Assembly: GCF_001735805.1 (NCBI RefSeq)
Contig: NZ_CP017248.1
Coordinates: 8,618,001 to 8,682,000 of the forward strand
From: Streptomyces fodineus
Lineage (GTDB): Bacteria > Actinomycetota > Actinomycetes > Streptomycetales > Streptomycetaceae
Length of the DNA stretch: 64,000 nucleotides
Direction: 5' to 3'
Below the pieces are notes generated by a model. That model did not search any database and was not told the origin of the DNA. It worked only from the letters and a program-made list of their open reading frames with translations. The translations under genes were made by a program, and so were the position numbers. Position 1 is the stretch's first letter. Each line of letters begins with the position of its first letter. This document shows positions 34,661 to 43,282 of this stretch, piece by piece.

Positions 34661-34896
34661 TCAGCCGGCGTCCGCGGTGCGGGCGCGCCGGCGCTCCTCG
34701 ACCTTGGCCAGGCGCCAGTGGGCGATGGCCACGGCCCACACGACCACGAGCAGGCCGACGACGATGCAGCCGACGTTGTCCGGATTCAGGCCCGCGATCC
34801 AGCCGCTGACGGCGCTCAGGCCGAGCTTGTCGTGCAGGACGCCGGCCGGCTCGATGGTGCCGACGAAGAAGGCCACCGCGATGGACAGGCCGGTGA
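34661..34896 (-). pseudogene. 3' fragment of a second NiCoT cobalt/nickel permease
   Basis: About 78 codons match the last two helices of the permease at 15554 almost residue for residue (TGLSIAVAFFVGT, VLHDKLGLS, VSGWIAGLN, VVWAVAI and ending TADAG), with a two-residue deletion (SDGVSG to SAVSG) and several substitutions. Nothing upstream of this piece remains. Confidence 0.9.
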
Positions 34897-34926
34897 CCGG
34901 GCCCTCCTCTCAGCCGGGGATGGGGA

Positions 34927-35439
34927 TCAGCCGAGGCCGAACCAGCCGAGGACGGTCTGGACGAGCAGGATGGTGGACATGCCTGCGACGCCGACGACCA
35001 CGATGGTGGCGCCGACCCGATAGCGGGGACCGTTGGCCGCCGCGCCGAGCACCGAGCGGCGGTTGGTCAGGACCAGCAGGTAGACCAGCACGACCTGGGT
35101 GCCGATCGGCAGTTGGACGACGTTCACCGGGGTCATCGCCACCGCGGCGCCGAGCACGATCTGGGCGGTGAACAGTCCCAGGAACAGTGGGGCGTCGCGG
35201 AAGCTGCGGGAGACGGAGCGCTCCACGCCGGCGGCCTCGCCGACGGCGTAACTGGCCGACAGCGGTACGACCGCGCCGGCCAGGGCGGACACCATGTTCT
35301 CGGGTATGCCGGTGACCCAGGCGGCGAGCGCAGCTCTGCGCAGGTCGGCGGTGCGGACGGCGAGCCCGGCACGAAGGGCACCCGTGGAGCCCGCGGTCAG
35401 CTTCGGGAGGTCTTCGGCCAGCTGCCGGGCGGTACGGCG
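34927..35439 (-). pseudogene. C-terminal part of an NRAMP-type metal transporter
   Basis: About 170 codons of the C-terminal half of a Mn/Fe-type NRAMP carrier: ARQLAEDL, GAVVPLSASYAVGEAAGVERS, LFTAQIVLGAAVAMTPVNV, LVYLLVLTNRRSVLG and a final helix ending GWFGLG. A short in-frame deletion seems to have removed the expected segment before VLVYLL. No start codon context is present at the upstream border. The missing N-terminus lies just upstream on the opposite strand. Confidence 0.75.
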
Positions 35440-35510
35440 GACAGCGCAGGGGTGATGGCTGCTGCGTGCCCCCTACCTCCCCCGGACCAGGGGACCAGGG
35501 AGGCACCACC

Positions 35511-35645
35511 ATGACCGAGGCCACCATGACCACGATCGCCGTACCGCCCCGCGCGGCGGTCCTCGACGACGCGCACCTCGGCGACATCCACGGCGCGCTG
35601 GGCACCATCCGCCTGGACGACCACGGCGGGCACCGCGGTCTGTCG
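35511..35645 (+). pseudogene. N-terminal scrap of an NRAMP-type transporter
   Basis: An ATG with GGAGG 8 bases before it opens a frame reading AVLDDAHLGDIHGALGTIRLDD, the cytoplasmic N-terminus seen in actinobacterial NRAMP proteins, then stops matching around 35645 before the first membrane helix. The C-terminal half is encoded on the other strand at 34927-35439. The frame itself stays open to 36023 but is then antisense to the NTPase gene. Confidence 0.6.
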
Positions 35646-35656
35646 GGTGACGCTCG

Positions 35657-36190
35657 TCATGGCTTCTCGAGCCGGGCTGCCAGGTCGTCGGGGAGCGTGT
35701 CCCGGTTGGCTCGGGTCACTTGGAGCAGGGTGATGTCAGGGCGCTGCTTGAGGGCGTCGGTGAAGGGGTCACGGTGCGCGTGGACTGTGGCGACGATGTC
35801 GATGTCGGACTCGAACAGGCAACGGACCGTGTCCTGGAACGCGGTGCACGCCAGTTCCATACGCCCGAGCTCGTCGATCAGTACGAGATCTCCAGGAACA
35901 GGATCCGCTGCCGCCGACATGAGCGGCGGCAGCGCGAACTGCTCCATGACGTCCAGATCGACGCCGTACCGGCCCACCCGCGGTGGACCCGGGAAGTCGA
36001 CATGCGCGAGCACGGCTCGGTGACCGCCCTCCAGTGTCTCCAGCGCGAAACCGCTGCGCGTACCGCCGTACCGGATCTCCTCCGTGGTGAAGCCGACGGC
36101 CCTGCGGGTGCGCAGGAGCGTGGCCAATCGGCGGACAAGGGTTGTTTTGCCCGCGCCGGGGCGTCCTTCGAGCAGGATTCTCGTCGGCAT
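35657..36190 (-). CDS. THEP1-like nucleoside-triphosphatase
   Basis: 177-residue P-loop NTPase of the NTPase_1 (THEP1) family. Walker A is GRPGAGKTTLVRRLA (residues 9-16), a conserved VGFTTEEIRYGGTRSGFALETLEG region follows, and the Walker B-type LVLIDELGRMEL leads into FQDTVR. It hydrolyses NTPs in the cytosol; the biological role of the family is unclear. ATG at 36190 with GGGAG upstream. It interrupts the NRAMP remnants on one side and has a 10-bp inverted repeat upstream on the other. Confidence 0.88.
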   Translation of the reverse strand: MPTRILLEGRPGAGKTTLVRRLATLLRTRRAVGFTTEEIRYGGTRSGFALETLEGGHRAVLAHVDFPGPPRVGRYGVDLDVMEQFALPPLMSAAADPVPGDLVLIDELGRMELACTAFQDTVRCLFESDIDIVATVHAHRDPFTDALKQRPDITLLQVTRANRDTLPDDLAARLEKP

Positions 36191-36531
36191 CGTGTGTGCT
36201 CCCTTGCAGGCCCGTATGACGGGTTCCCCGTGCGGTGGTCGGGCTGCTCAGCCAATGGAGTGGCCCGACCACTCCGGCGGCGGTCGCGCTGTTCCGGACA
36301 GGGCCGCGCGAGCGCCTGGAATCGAGCTCAGGAGCGTGGCGTTCGGCGGCCATGCGGCGATCCCCGACAACACAGCGGTGAGGGGTGCCTCCGCCAGGAC
36401 ACGGGCGATGCGGTGCATCGTGCGGTGAAGACCGGAAGCCGGAGAGCGGGCTCGTCTTGGCACGTGACGACGCCGACCACCGCTGCGGACGCGGGTGGAC
36501 GTGCCTGATGCAGCCGTCCGGCCCGGTCAGC
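36191..36531. other. Intergenic region upstream of the THEP1-like gene
   Basis: No supported gene. It holds the inverted repeat at 36235-36272. A 71-codon minus-strand frame (36248-36463) has ordinary composition, no family match and no ribosome site. Confidence 0.5.
36235..36272. repeat. 10-bp inverted repeat (hairpin or operator)
   Basis: Perfect arms GTGGTCGGGC (36235-36244) and GCCCGACCAC (36263-36272), 18-base spacer, about 45 bases upstream of the NTPase start. Could be a leader hairpin, a terminator of an older gene, or a repressor site. Confidence 0.6.
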
Positions 36532-39105
36532 TCACCTGCTCAGCCTGAGCCTCCACAGACCTCGGCCGTGTGTCGCGGCGACCACGGTGTCACCCGAGGG
36601 AAGGAGGGTGATGTCGGTCGTGACCGAGCTGGGCAGGCCGTGGCCGAGCCGGGACCAGCGGGTCGGAGTCCTGACGTCGGCGACGTAGAGGAGGTGGTCG
36701 GTGGCGAGGATCAACTGTCCCTTCGCGATGACCATCGCGTCCGCCGGGACGTCGGGCAGATTGCCGCTGATGTCCCTCCAGGTCGCCCCGCCGTCCTGCG
36801 ACTCGAAGACATGCCCGACGCCGCCACCCGGGATCCACTTGCGTGAGTACGCGCCGTAAACGGCGTACACGTGGGCGGGACGAGTCGGGTCGCTGACGAT
36901 CCGGGTGACGTAGCGGTTCGGCAGGTTCGGTGCGGTGATGGTGTGCCAGGTGCCCCCGTAGTCGGTGGCGATGCCGCTCTTGAAGCCGCTTCCGTCCTCG
37001 TCCGAGGGAAGGCACGGACCGCACCAGCCCACATAGTCGACGCCGTTGTCCGCTTCGACCGCGGTGGTCGAGGCGGTCTCGCCGAGGTCGTATACGGGCC
37101 GCCAGTCGCATGTCCCGCCGGCCTTCGAGCAGACCGTGCCGAAACCCTTCTGGGTCTCCCATACGTACCGGCCCGAGATCACCCAGCGGTTGCCGTCCGT
37201 CCGGTCGGCGCTGAAAGGGGCGATGAACTGCATCTTCGGATCACAGCCGGCGATCGGCGCGCTGATCTGGCAGCTGGGGCTGATCTCCCGGAATGCCGCG
37301 GCTGTGCCGTCGGAACGACCGCCGACGGTGGTCACCGCGATGTCGCCGTAGGTGTATTCGACGGCGGCGCGGTCGGCGTTGTCCGGGTCCACGATGACAT
37401 CGCCGCCGTCACCGGCGAACGGCTGGATCACGTCGTGGGAGTTGCCGCGCACCAGGGTTGCGCCGTTGTCCTGCAGACCTCCCCACAGTGCGGTTCCGCC
37501 CTGGGGGTCGTGACCTGCGCCGACGTAGAAGTACTGGAGCGTGTGCAGGCCGGCGTTGAGGTCGTGCCAGCCTGCCGTGGCATGGTCGGTGGTCAGCCGG
37601 CTCCACACGCCGCCGTCGCTGCCCACGTACAGCCGGCCCTCGTCGTTGATCGCGATGGCGTGCTGGTCCGTGTGGACGGTGGGCGGGCAGCCCGTGGCGG
37701 TGCCGTAGCAGGGCAGCGTGTAGTTCCAGAAGGGTGCGATCGTCGTCCAACTCGCGCCGCCGTCGCGGGATTCGTAGATCTCCTCCAGGCCGACGTAGAC
37801 GTGTTGCGGGTCACGTGGATCGACCCTGACGTACTGGTTGTACCAGGAGCCCACCCCCGGCTCGTAGGTGGACGGGAACGACTGGGCGGATCCGGATCTG
37901 CCCAGCGTCCCGGCGTCCGCGACGAGCGTCCACGGCCCGTTCGGATCGCCGTTCGCCGACTTGTACACGCCCTTGAGCGACGTCGACTGCATCGGTGAGG
38001 GGCGCTTGCCGGCGGTGTAGGCCGGTGACTGGACCACCGCGTACAGGGCGCTGCCGTCGGGGGCGTAGGCGAGGCTGGTCCGGCCGATGTCGGAGTCGTC
38101 GAGACCGGCCGGCCGTATCCGCTGGAACGTACCCGGTGCGCCGCCCTTCGTGGAAAGGTAGAGCCCGTCGTAGGGGGTCCCGTTGCGGAAACCCAGCGCG
38201 GCCAGCACCGTGGCGCCGTGACCCCCCGGCCGGACGGTGACGCTGGAGATGATGGAAGTCCGCGCCGGGTCCTTGTCCGGGTTCGGATCGGGGCTGAGCA
38301 CGCGTTGCCACGGGGTGTCCAGCGGACCGGAGAGCGGGCGCCGCCACAGGCCGCGGCTCGTCGCCGCGAACACGTACGAGCCGTTCGTCGTCACCGTGGC
38401 GACCTGGGCGTTGAGGAGCTCGGAGCCGCCGACGCGCCGGAAGGTCCGGCCGTGGTCGGCGGAGCGGTAGACGCCCTGGCCGGTGTAGTTGTCGGCGCTG
38501 GTGTTGGCCTCACCGGTGCCGACCCACAGGGAGTGGTCGGCGGGATTCACCCACAGCGAGCCGATCGACTCGGTCGCCGCGTGCTGGAACCCGGGGCTCC
38601 AGGTCCTGCCCGCGTCCTTGGACCGCCAGACGCCGCCGTCTGCGAACCCGGCGTACACCCACGGGCCGTCCGTGGCGAGCGCGGAGGCCCTGCCGGTCAC
38701 CAGGCCCCAGCCGGAGCCGTAGTCGGAGTAGGACGGGTCGGCATAACCGGGGGTCTCGCTGCCGGCCGAACCGCTGGTCACCTCGGACCAGGTGCCGCCA
38801 CGCACCGGAAGCCGGTCGCCGGCGGCCGCTCCCGCAGCGAGGGCGGCGCCGGAAACGGTGGCGGACGGGGCCGTACGCGCCGCGGCGAACTGGAGGGTTC
38901 CGGCGACCGGGTCGTCAGGATCACCGCCGTCGTCGGCCGGTTTCATGCCGCCGGTGTTGCTCAGGTGGATCTGCCTGGCGAGCGCGGCAAACTGCCGGTC
39001 GGCGGACGGATGGTGGGTTCGGGGGACGGCAACACCGGGTGTGCCGCCGGTGAGAACAGCCGTGGCCACCATGGCGGCCACGAGCAGGCTGGCGCGAGGG
39101 AGCAT
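36532..39105 (-). CDS. Large secreted beta-propeller (BNR/sortilin-like repeat) protein
   Basis: 857-residue exported protein. After the signal peptide (MLPRASLLVAAMVATAVLTGG) it is built of repeated blades with Asp-box-like cores: SKDAGRTWSPG, SADHGRTFRRV, SRDGGASWTTI, SQDGGATWRDI, and interleaved LWVGTGE, VYVGLEE, LYVGSDGGVW, HVYAVYG. This is the pattern of seven-bladed and tandem propellers of the sialidase/xyloglucanase/Vps10 superfamily. No catalytic set of a known glycosidase is evident, so binding or an unknown hydrolase role is equally possible. ATG at 39105 has AGGAGG 6 bases upstream; in-frame starts at 39123 or 39162 lack one. Confidence 0.85.
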   Translation of the reverse strand: MLPRASLLVAAMVATAVLTGGTPGVAVPRTHHPSADRQFAALARQIHLSNTGGMKPADDGGDPDDPVAGTLQFAAARTAPSATVSGAALAAGAAAGDRLPVRGGTWSEVTSGSAGSETPGYADPSYSDYGSGWGLVTGRASALATDGPWVYAGFADGGVWRSKDAGRTWSPGFQHAATESIGSLWVNPADHSLWVGTGEANTSADNYTGQGVYRSADHGRTFRRVGGSELLNAQVATVTTNGSYVFAATSRGLWRRPLSGPLDTPWQRVLSPDPNPDKDPARTSIISSVTVRPGGHGATVLAALGFRNGTPYDGLYLSTKGGAPGTFQRIRPAGLDDSDIGRTSLAYAPDGSALYAVVQSPAYTAGKRPSPMQSTSLKGVYKSANGDPNGPWTLVADAGTLGRSGSAQSFPSTYEPGVGSWYNQYVRVDPRDPQHVYVGLEEIYESRDGGASWTTIAPFWNYTLPCYGTATGCPPTVHTDQHAIAINDEGRLYVGSDGGVWSRLTTDHATAGWHDLNAGLHTLQYFYVGAGHDPQGGTALWGGLQDNGATLVRGNSHDVIQPFAGDGGDVIVDPDNADRAAVEYTYGDIAVTTVGGRSDGTAAAFREISPSCQISAPIAGCDPKMQFIAPFSADRTDGNRWVISGRYVWETQKGFGTVCSKAGGTCDWRPVYDLGETASTTAVEADNGVDYVGWCGPCLPSDEDGSGFKSGIATDYGGTWHTITAPNLPNRYVTRIVSDPTRPAHVYAVYGAYSRKWIPGGGVGHVFESQDGGATWRDISGNLPDVPADAMVIAKGQLILATDHLLYVADVRTPTRWSRLGHGLPSSVTTDITLLPSGDTVVAATHGRGLWRLRLSR

Positions 39106-39462
39106 CGCATGCCTCCTGGGCATCAGAGCGCGTGTTGTGTCGCGCGGTGCTCCCGCCACCACAGGACGCCGGTGAGCGTAAAGGATCAGTCCCTGGCTCG
39201 CATAGCCTCAATTCGGTTTCGTACGGCTGGGATTCCGAGAGGCAGACCTCGCCCACTGGACTGTGCACGGGACCGGGGGCCATCCGCCCGGTCCCGGTCG
39301 CGTCACGAAGGAGGTCCGAAATCCGCGCTCCGGTGCGCGGCTACCGGTGATGACGTGCGGGAACAAGGCTCACGGTGTGGCTGCTTGGGGTCCGTCGACG
39401 ATGCCGGAAGAGGCCGGCCACCTATCGGCGGCGGCAGTCCGCCGGAGTTCTCGAGACTCTAT

Positions 39463-39481
39463 CCATAACGCCGAGTTATGG
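39463..39481. promoter_or_regulatory. Palindrome, possible operator
   Basis: CCATAAC, 5-base spacer GCCGA, GTTATGG: perfect 7-bp arms, AT-richer than its surroundings. No nearby gene start; target unknown. Confidence 0.4.
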
Positions 39482-40055
39482 GTGGGTGACGTCTCCCCGG
39501 CGGCACACAGGCGGCCGAATACTTCTCCTCGGGCAAACCGCCCGTCGCCAAGTGCGCGGCCTACCAGGCCAGGCTTCCCGTCCGGACGACCAGCTCCCGC
39601 CATGCCGCCCGGACGGGAACCACGGCCCATGACCGCAGCGCCGCTACTGTTCGAGCCGTGACGCGCCCCTGCGGTATGGCGACAGCACCCCCCAGGTGAG
39701 CTGTCGCCCGCCCTCGCCCCAACACACGGCCGCGAACGGCCGACGGCGCGGGTCTGCGCACGGCCCTTCAAGCCTTGGTCAACGGCCATGCCCCCACCTG
39801 CTGCCGCCAGTTCGAGGCTTGACAGGGTCCCCATCCCGGATCGCCCATCCCTGAAGGCACCATGCGTTTTCCAGCCGGACCGAGACACCCGTTGCACGCA
39901 GCGTCGCTCCTGATCGTCCTGTCCGCCCTGCTGCCTGGACCAATCACCGCTGGAACACAGGCCCGCGACGCCGGCCATGACCAATCGCCCACTGTGCGCG
40001 GCCTGTTATCGATGCTCATCGAGTCACAGTTGAGTAACGCCCATCCCAGAGATGG

Positions 40056-40080
40056 CATGTGATATTGCACATGTCACATG
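40056..40080. promoter_or_regulatory. Overlapping palindromes just before the peptidase gene
   Basis: CATGTG-6 bases-CACATG (40056-40073) overlaps CATGT-C-ACATG (40070-40080). Both are perfect and end about 8 bases before the chosen start at 40089. The three CATGT/ACATG half-site copies suggest a regulator binding site or leader hairpin. Confidence 0.5.
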
Positions 40081-40088
40081 ATGCTTTC

Positions 40089-41699
40089 ATGACAAAAGTC
40101 AGAGTCCTGCTCTCGGTCCTCGCCGCCATTGGCGCAGTCTGTGCGGGTATCACGCCTGCTTCCGCTTCCTTGGCCGCGGCAAGGGGTGCCGGTCAGGGGA
40201 AGCCCATCTGGAGTTCCTGTCGCGACGCGACCACTCCCGCGCTGCAGTGCGCCATGCTCGAAGTGCCGCTGGACTACGCACAGCCGAACGGCACCAAGAT
40301 CGAGATCAAGCTGAACCGGCTCCCGGCCACCGCGCCCAAGAGCGAGCGTCAGGGCCCCATCCTTCTGAATCCCGGCGGTCCTGGCGACTCCGGCCTGTGG
40401 ATGCCCGCCTACGTCTCCGGAAAGATCCCTCAGGACGTCGCATCGACCTACGACTGGATCGGCTTCGACCCACGCGGCACCAACGCCAGCGAACCCCACG
40501 TCACGTGCGACGCACACTTCTTCGACGCCGAGCGGCCGGATTACCAAATCAGCCAGGGCACGTCGCAGGCGTGGCTGGAGAAGTCGGCCACGTACGCCGC
40601 CGACTGCGCCGCGAAGTGGAGCTGGTTTCTGCCGCACATGACCACTGTCGACAATGCGCGCGACATGGACAGCATCCGGCGGGCGCTCGGGGTCCAGAAG
40701 ATCAACTTCTACGGTGGCTCGTGGGGCACCTCACTGGGCTCGACGTACGGCCAGCTCTTCCCTTCGCATGTGCGCCGGATGGTGCTGGACAGCATCGTCG
40801 GCCCGACCATCAGCTGGTACGACCACAACATCCTGCAGGACAAGGAGCACCAGCGCCGATTCGACGCCTTCGCGGCATGGACCGCCAAGGCTGATTCGGT
40901 CTACCACCTGGGCACCGACGCTGCCGGCGTGGAGCAGAAGTACTACCAGGTCGAGGCCGCGTTGCGGACCAGCCCGGTCGCTGCCGCCCCGGCCCCCGGC
41001 AAGATCGGCCCCGCAGAGTTCGAAGACACCTTCTACGGCGGCGGCTACAACTTCCTGCGCTGGCCGCAGATGGCGACCGTGCTGTCGGCCTACCTCACCA
41101 AGAACGACACCCGCCCGCTGCAGATCGCGTACAACCGTTACGCGGCCCCGGGGGCGGATGACGGCACCTTCCCGGCGTACAACGCGGTCCAGTGCACCGA
41201 GAACAACTGGCCGCGCGACTGGGAGTTCTGGAAGAGGGACCAGGCCAAGGTCAATGCCGTCGCGCCCTTCTATACCTACAACAACATGTGGTACAACGCC
41301 GCCTGCATGTTCTGGCCCTACCAGGGCAACCCGGCCGGCCGACTGAAGATCACCGGCAAGGGCCTGCCGCCCGTACTGCTCTTCCAGGCCACCGAGGACG
41401 CCGCCACCCCCTACCCGGGTGCCCTCGCCATGCACAAGGCACTGCCCGGATCCGAACTCGTCGTCCAGAACGGAGGCAGCTTCCACGAGATCCTTTTCCA
41501 CGGCAACGCCTGCCTGGACGACACCTTCACCGCCTACCTGCGAGACGGCCGCCTCCCCAGCGGCAAAGGTGTCATCGCCAAGACCTGTGCGCCCGAACCC
41601 GACCCCACCCCGGTCTACTTGACGCCCCCACCCGCCGCCGTGAAAACCGAGCACGCTCTCCCAGCCACAGACCCTCAGGCCATCCACGGCATCAGGTAA
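40089..41699 (+). CDS. Secreted alpha/beta-hydrolase, tripeptidyl aminopeptidase (SlpD/TAP) type
   Basis: 536-residue exported peptidase of the S33 group. The signal peptide is MTKVRVLLSVLAAIGAVCAG to ASAS. The mature protein shows CAMLEVPLDYAQPNG, oxyanion loop LLNPGGPGDSG, DWIGFDPRGTNAS, nucleophile elbow FYGGSWGTSLG (Ser) and, near the C-terminus, the Asp in FQATEDAATPY and the His in GSFHEI. It removes N-terminal tripeptides in known relatives. Start choice is uncertain: ATG 40089 fits the signal peptide, while 40071 (ATG) or 40059 (GTG) would read through the palindromes. No clear ribosome site is visible at any of them. Confidence 0.9.
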   Translation: MTKVRVLLSVLAAIGAVCAGITPASASLAAARGAGQGKPIWSSCRDATTPALQCAMLEVPLDYAQPNGTKIEIKLNRLPATAPKSERQGPILLNPGGPGDSGLWMPAYVSGKIPQDVASTYDWIGFDPRGTNASEPHVTCDAHFFDAERPDYQISQGTSQAWLEKSATYAADCAAKWSWFLPHMTTVDNARDMDSIRRALGVQKINFYGGSWGTSLGSTYGQLFPSHVRRMVLDSIVGPTISWYDHNILQDKEHQRRFDAFAAWTAKADSVYHLGTDAAGVEQKYYQVEAALRTSPVAAAPAPGKIGPAEFEDTFYGGGYNFLRWPQMATVLSAYLTKNDTRPLQIAYNRYAAPGADDGTFPAYNAVQCTENNWPRDWEFWKRDQAKVNAVAPFYTYNNMWYNAACMFWPYQGNPAGRLKITGKGLPPVLLFQATEDAATPYPGALAMHKALPGSELVVQNGGSFHEILFHGNACLDDTFTAYLRDGRLPSGKGVIAKTCAPEPDPTPVYLTPPPAAVKTEHALPATDPQAIHGIR

Positions 41700-42619
41700 C
41701 GCAACGCAACGCTCCGTAACCCCAACATCAGAATTGGCGAAAGCCGTCCGGGGCCATCGGTAGGAGGGCCGGGTGGCCTGGGGAATCGCGCCCCCGGGCC
41801 ACCCGACCAGGTTCTGCGGCTCTGATCAACACTTCGGGATGGCCGAGTGTGACCGCACGTCACCCCTGACAGATCCGAATTGGTTTCCCGATCATCCGGC
41901 TCTCCAGCGACTACAGCGCGAGCGAGTCAGACTGCTCGCACAGGACACACGGCGCCGTTGCGGCGATCTGCGCCGCTGGGAGGCCGAGGACACCGTGGGC
42001 GATTGAACCGTGCCTGCCGACGCGCCATCGCCGATCCCGCTTGCCTTTGACCAACTCCGAGAGCATCCGGGGCAGTAGCTCTTGCGCGGTGGCTGCGTCG
42101 GAGGGCATGTCGGCGGTGTCGAGCTTTGCGGCGGGGGTCCGGATCTGCTGAGCGATCTGCGGGCTGAGGCGGACGTTGCGGGCCATCGGCTGCTCCATGG
42201 GTTGGATGCTGATACCGGTGCGGTTTCCGGCAGACCCGGGTTGGATAGCTTCCGGTGCGCCCGCCGTGCTGCGACGAGGTAGCCCGCGGTCCTGGCCGGG
42301 GTTCATCCCTCGGGCCTGTGCAGGCAGGTCTCGCGTTGCTGGTGGCTTCCCGGCGCGCCTGTGCCTACAGCCGCCCAGAAGGCCCGGGAGTCCTGGAAGT
42401 GGCCGCCCAGGGGCGCCAGGGGCACCGCCACGGCCGCGGCCGGCGGGCCGGTTGGAGGACCGTCCGGCGTGCTGTCCGTGTCCTGTCGCCCGATTGCCGT
42501 GGCGCCCGCCCGCCCAAGTTGACGGTGCATGGCGCAGGGGTTTCACCCGGACGGCGGAGCGGGCAGGATGAGGCGGCCATGACATACCCATACGGTGCTG
42601 ACCCGAAGGGAACCGTCTC
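41700..42619. other. Intergenic region of about 920 bases with only weak short frames
   Basis: A minus-strand frame from an ATG at 42186 (GGAG 8 bases before) to 41911 would encode 91 residues beginning MARNVRLSPQIAQQI and rich in Ala/Arg. A plus-strand frame at 41839-42006 would encode 55 residues (ERVRLLAQDTRRRCGDLRRW). Neither matches a family I know. Either could be a remnant of a longer gene. Confidence 0.4.
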
Positions 42620-43282
42620 GTGCTCCGTGAGCCAAGCGCCTTGTTCGCCGCCTCCGCCCTGCTCCTCCTCGGTACCGCGACGCAGGCCGCGGCCGACACC
42701 CCGCCCCTTGCCGCGCCGTCGGCCGCCTGCACCTACACGCCGGCCGTTCCCGCAGACAACTTCAAGGGGATACCGGTCTTCGACCCGGTGAAGGCCGCCA
42801 AGCCGTACAGCGCGACGCTGCGCACCGGCCAGGGCGCGATCACCTTCAGGGCACTGACCGACAAGGCTCCCTGCGCCACGTATTCCTTCAAGTTCCTCGC
42901 CCGGCGCGACTACTTCGACCGCTCGCACTGCCACCGGCTCACCACCGCGCGCATCTACGTACTCCAGTGCGGCGACCCGACCGGCACCGGGAGCGGCGGA
43001 CCCGGTTACTCCTTTCCCGACGAGAACTTGGCCGGGGCGACCTATCCTGCCGGGACGGTGGCGATGGCCAACGCTGGGCCCAACACCAACGGAAGCCAGT
43101 TCTTCTTCGTCTGGAAGGACACCAAACTCTCGCCCGCCTACACACCGTTCGGCAGAGTCACCGAGGGCCTCGACGTGCTCCAGAAGATCGCGGTAGGCGG
43201 CGAGGACGACCAGAACGGGCCGGGAGACGGCTTTCCGACGCTGCCGGTGAACATCAAGCGCGTACAAATCAAGAGCAGGTAG
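42620..43282 (+). CDS. Secreted cyclophilin-type peptidyl-prolyl isomerase
   Basis: 220-residue exported PPIase. The signal peptide ends near AAADTPP. The cyclophilin domain carries the reduced actinobacterial pattern: ATLRTGQGAITFRAL, DYFDRSHCHRLTT, LQCGDPTGTGSGGPGYSFPDENL, TVAMANAGPNTNGSQFFFVWKDT and YTPFGRVTEGLDVLQKIA. The usual catalytic Arg of FHR(V/I) is present as CHRL, and the QFFF stretch matches. GTG at 42620 after GAAGGG. It helps fold secreted proteins outside the membrane. Confidence 0.92.
   Translation: MLREPSALFAASALLLLGTATQAAADTPPLAAPSAACTYTPAVPADNFKGIPVFDPVKAAKPYSATLRTGQGAITFRALTDKAPCATYSFKFLARRDYFDRSHCHRLTTARIYVLQCGDPTGTGSGGPGYSFPDENLAGATYPAGTVAMANAGPNTNGSQFFFVWKDTKLSPAYTPFGRVTEGLDVLQKIAVGGEDDQNGPGDGFPTLPVNIKRVQIKSR

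Larger units (their letters stand above)
39106..40088. other. Long intergenic region (about 980 bases)
   Basis: No gene could be supported. Long frames on both strands have poor codon periodicity and no recognisable motif. A short plus-strand frame at 39862-40062 begins with a hydrophobic, signal-like segment (AASLLIVLSALLPGPI) and could be a decayed secreted-protein start. Two palindromic sites (39463-39481 and 40056-40080) stand out as possible regulatory elements. Confidence 0.5.

Noticed and set aside
39370..39984. 204-codon minus-strand frame
   Set aside because: Gly/Arg-rich text without motif, ribosome site or codon periodicity; treated as non-coding.
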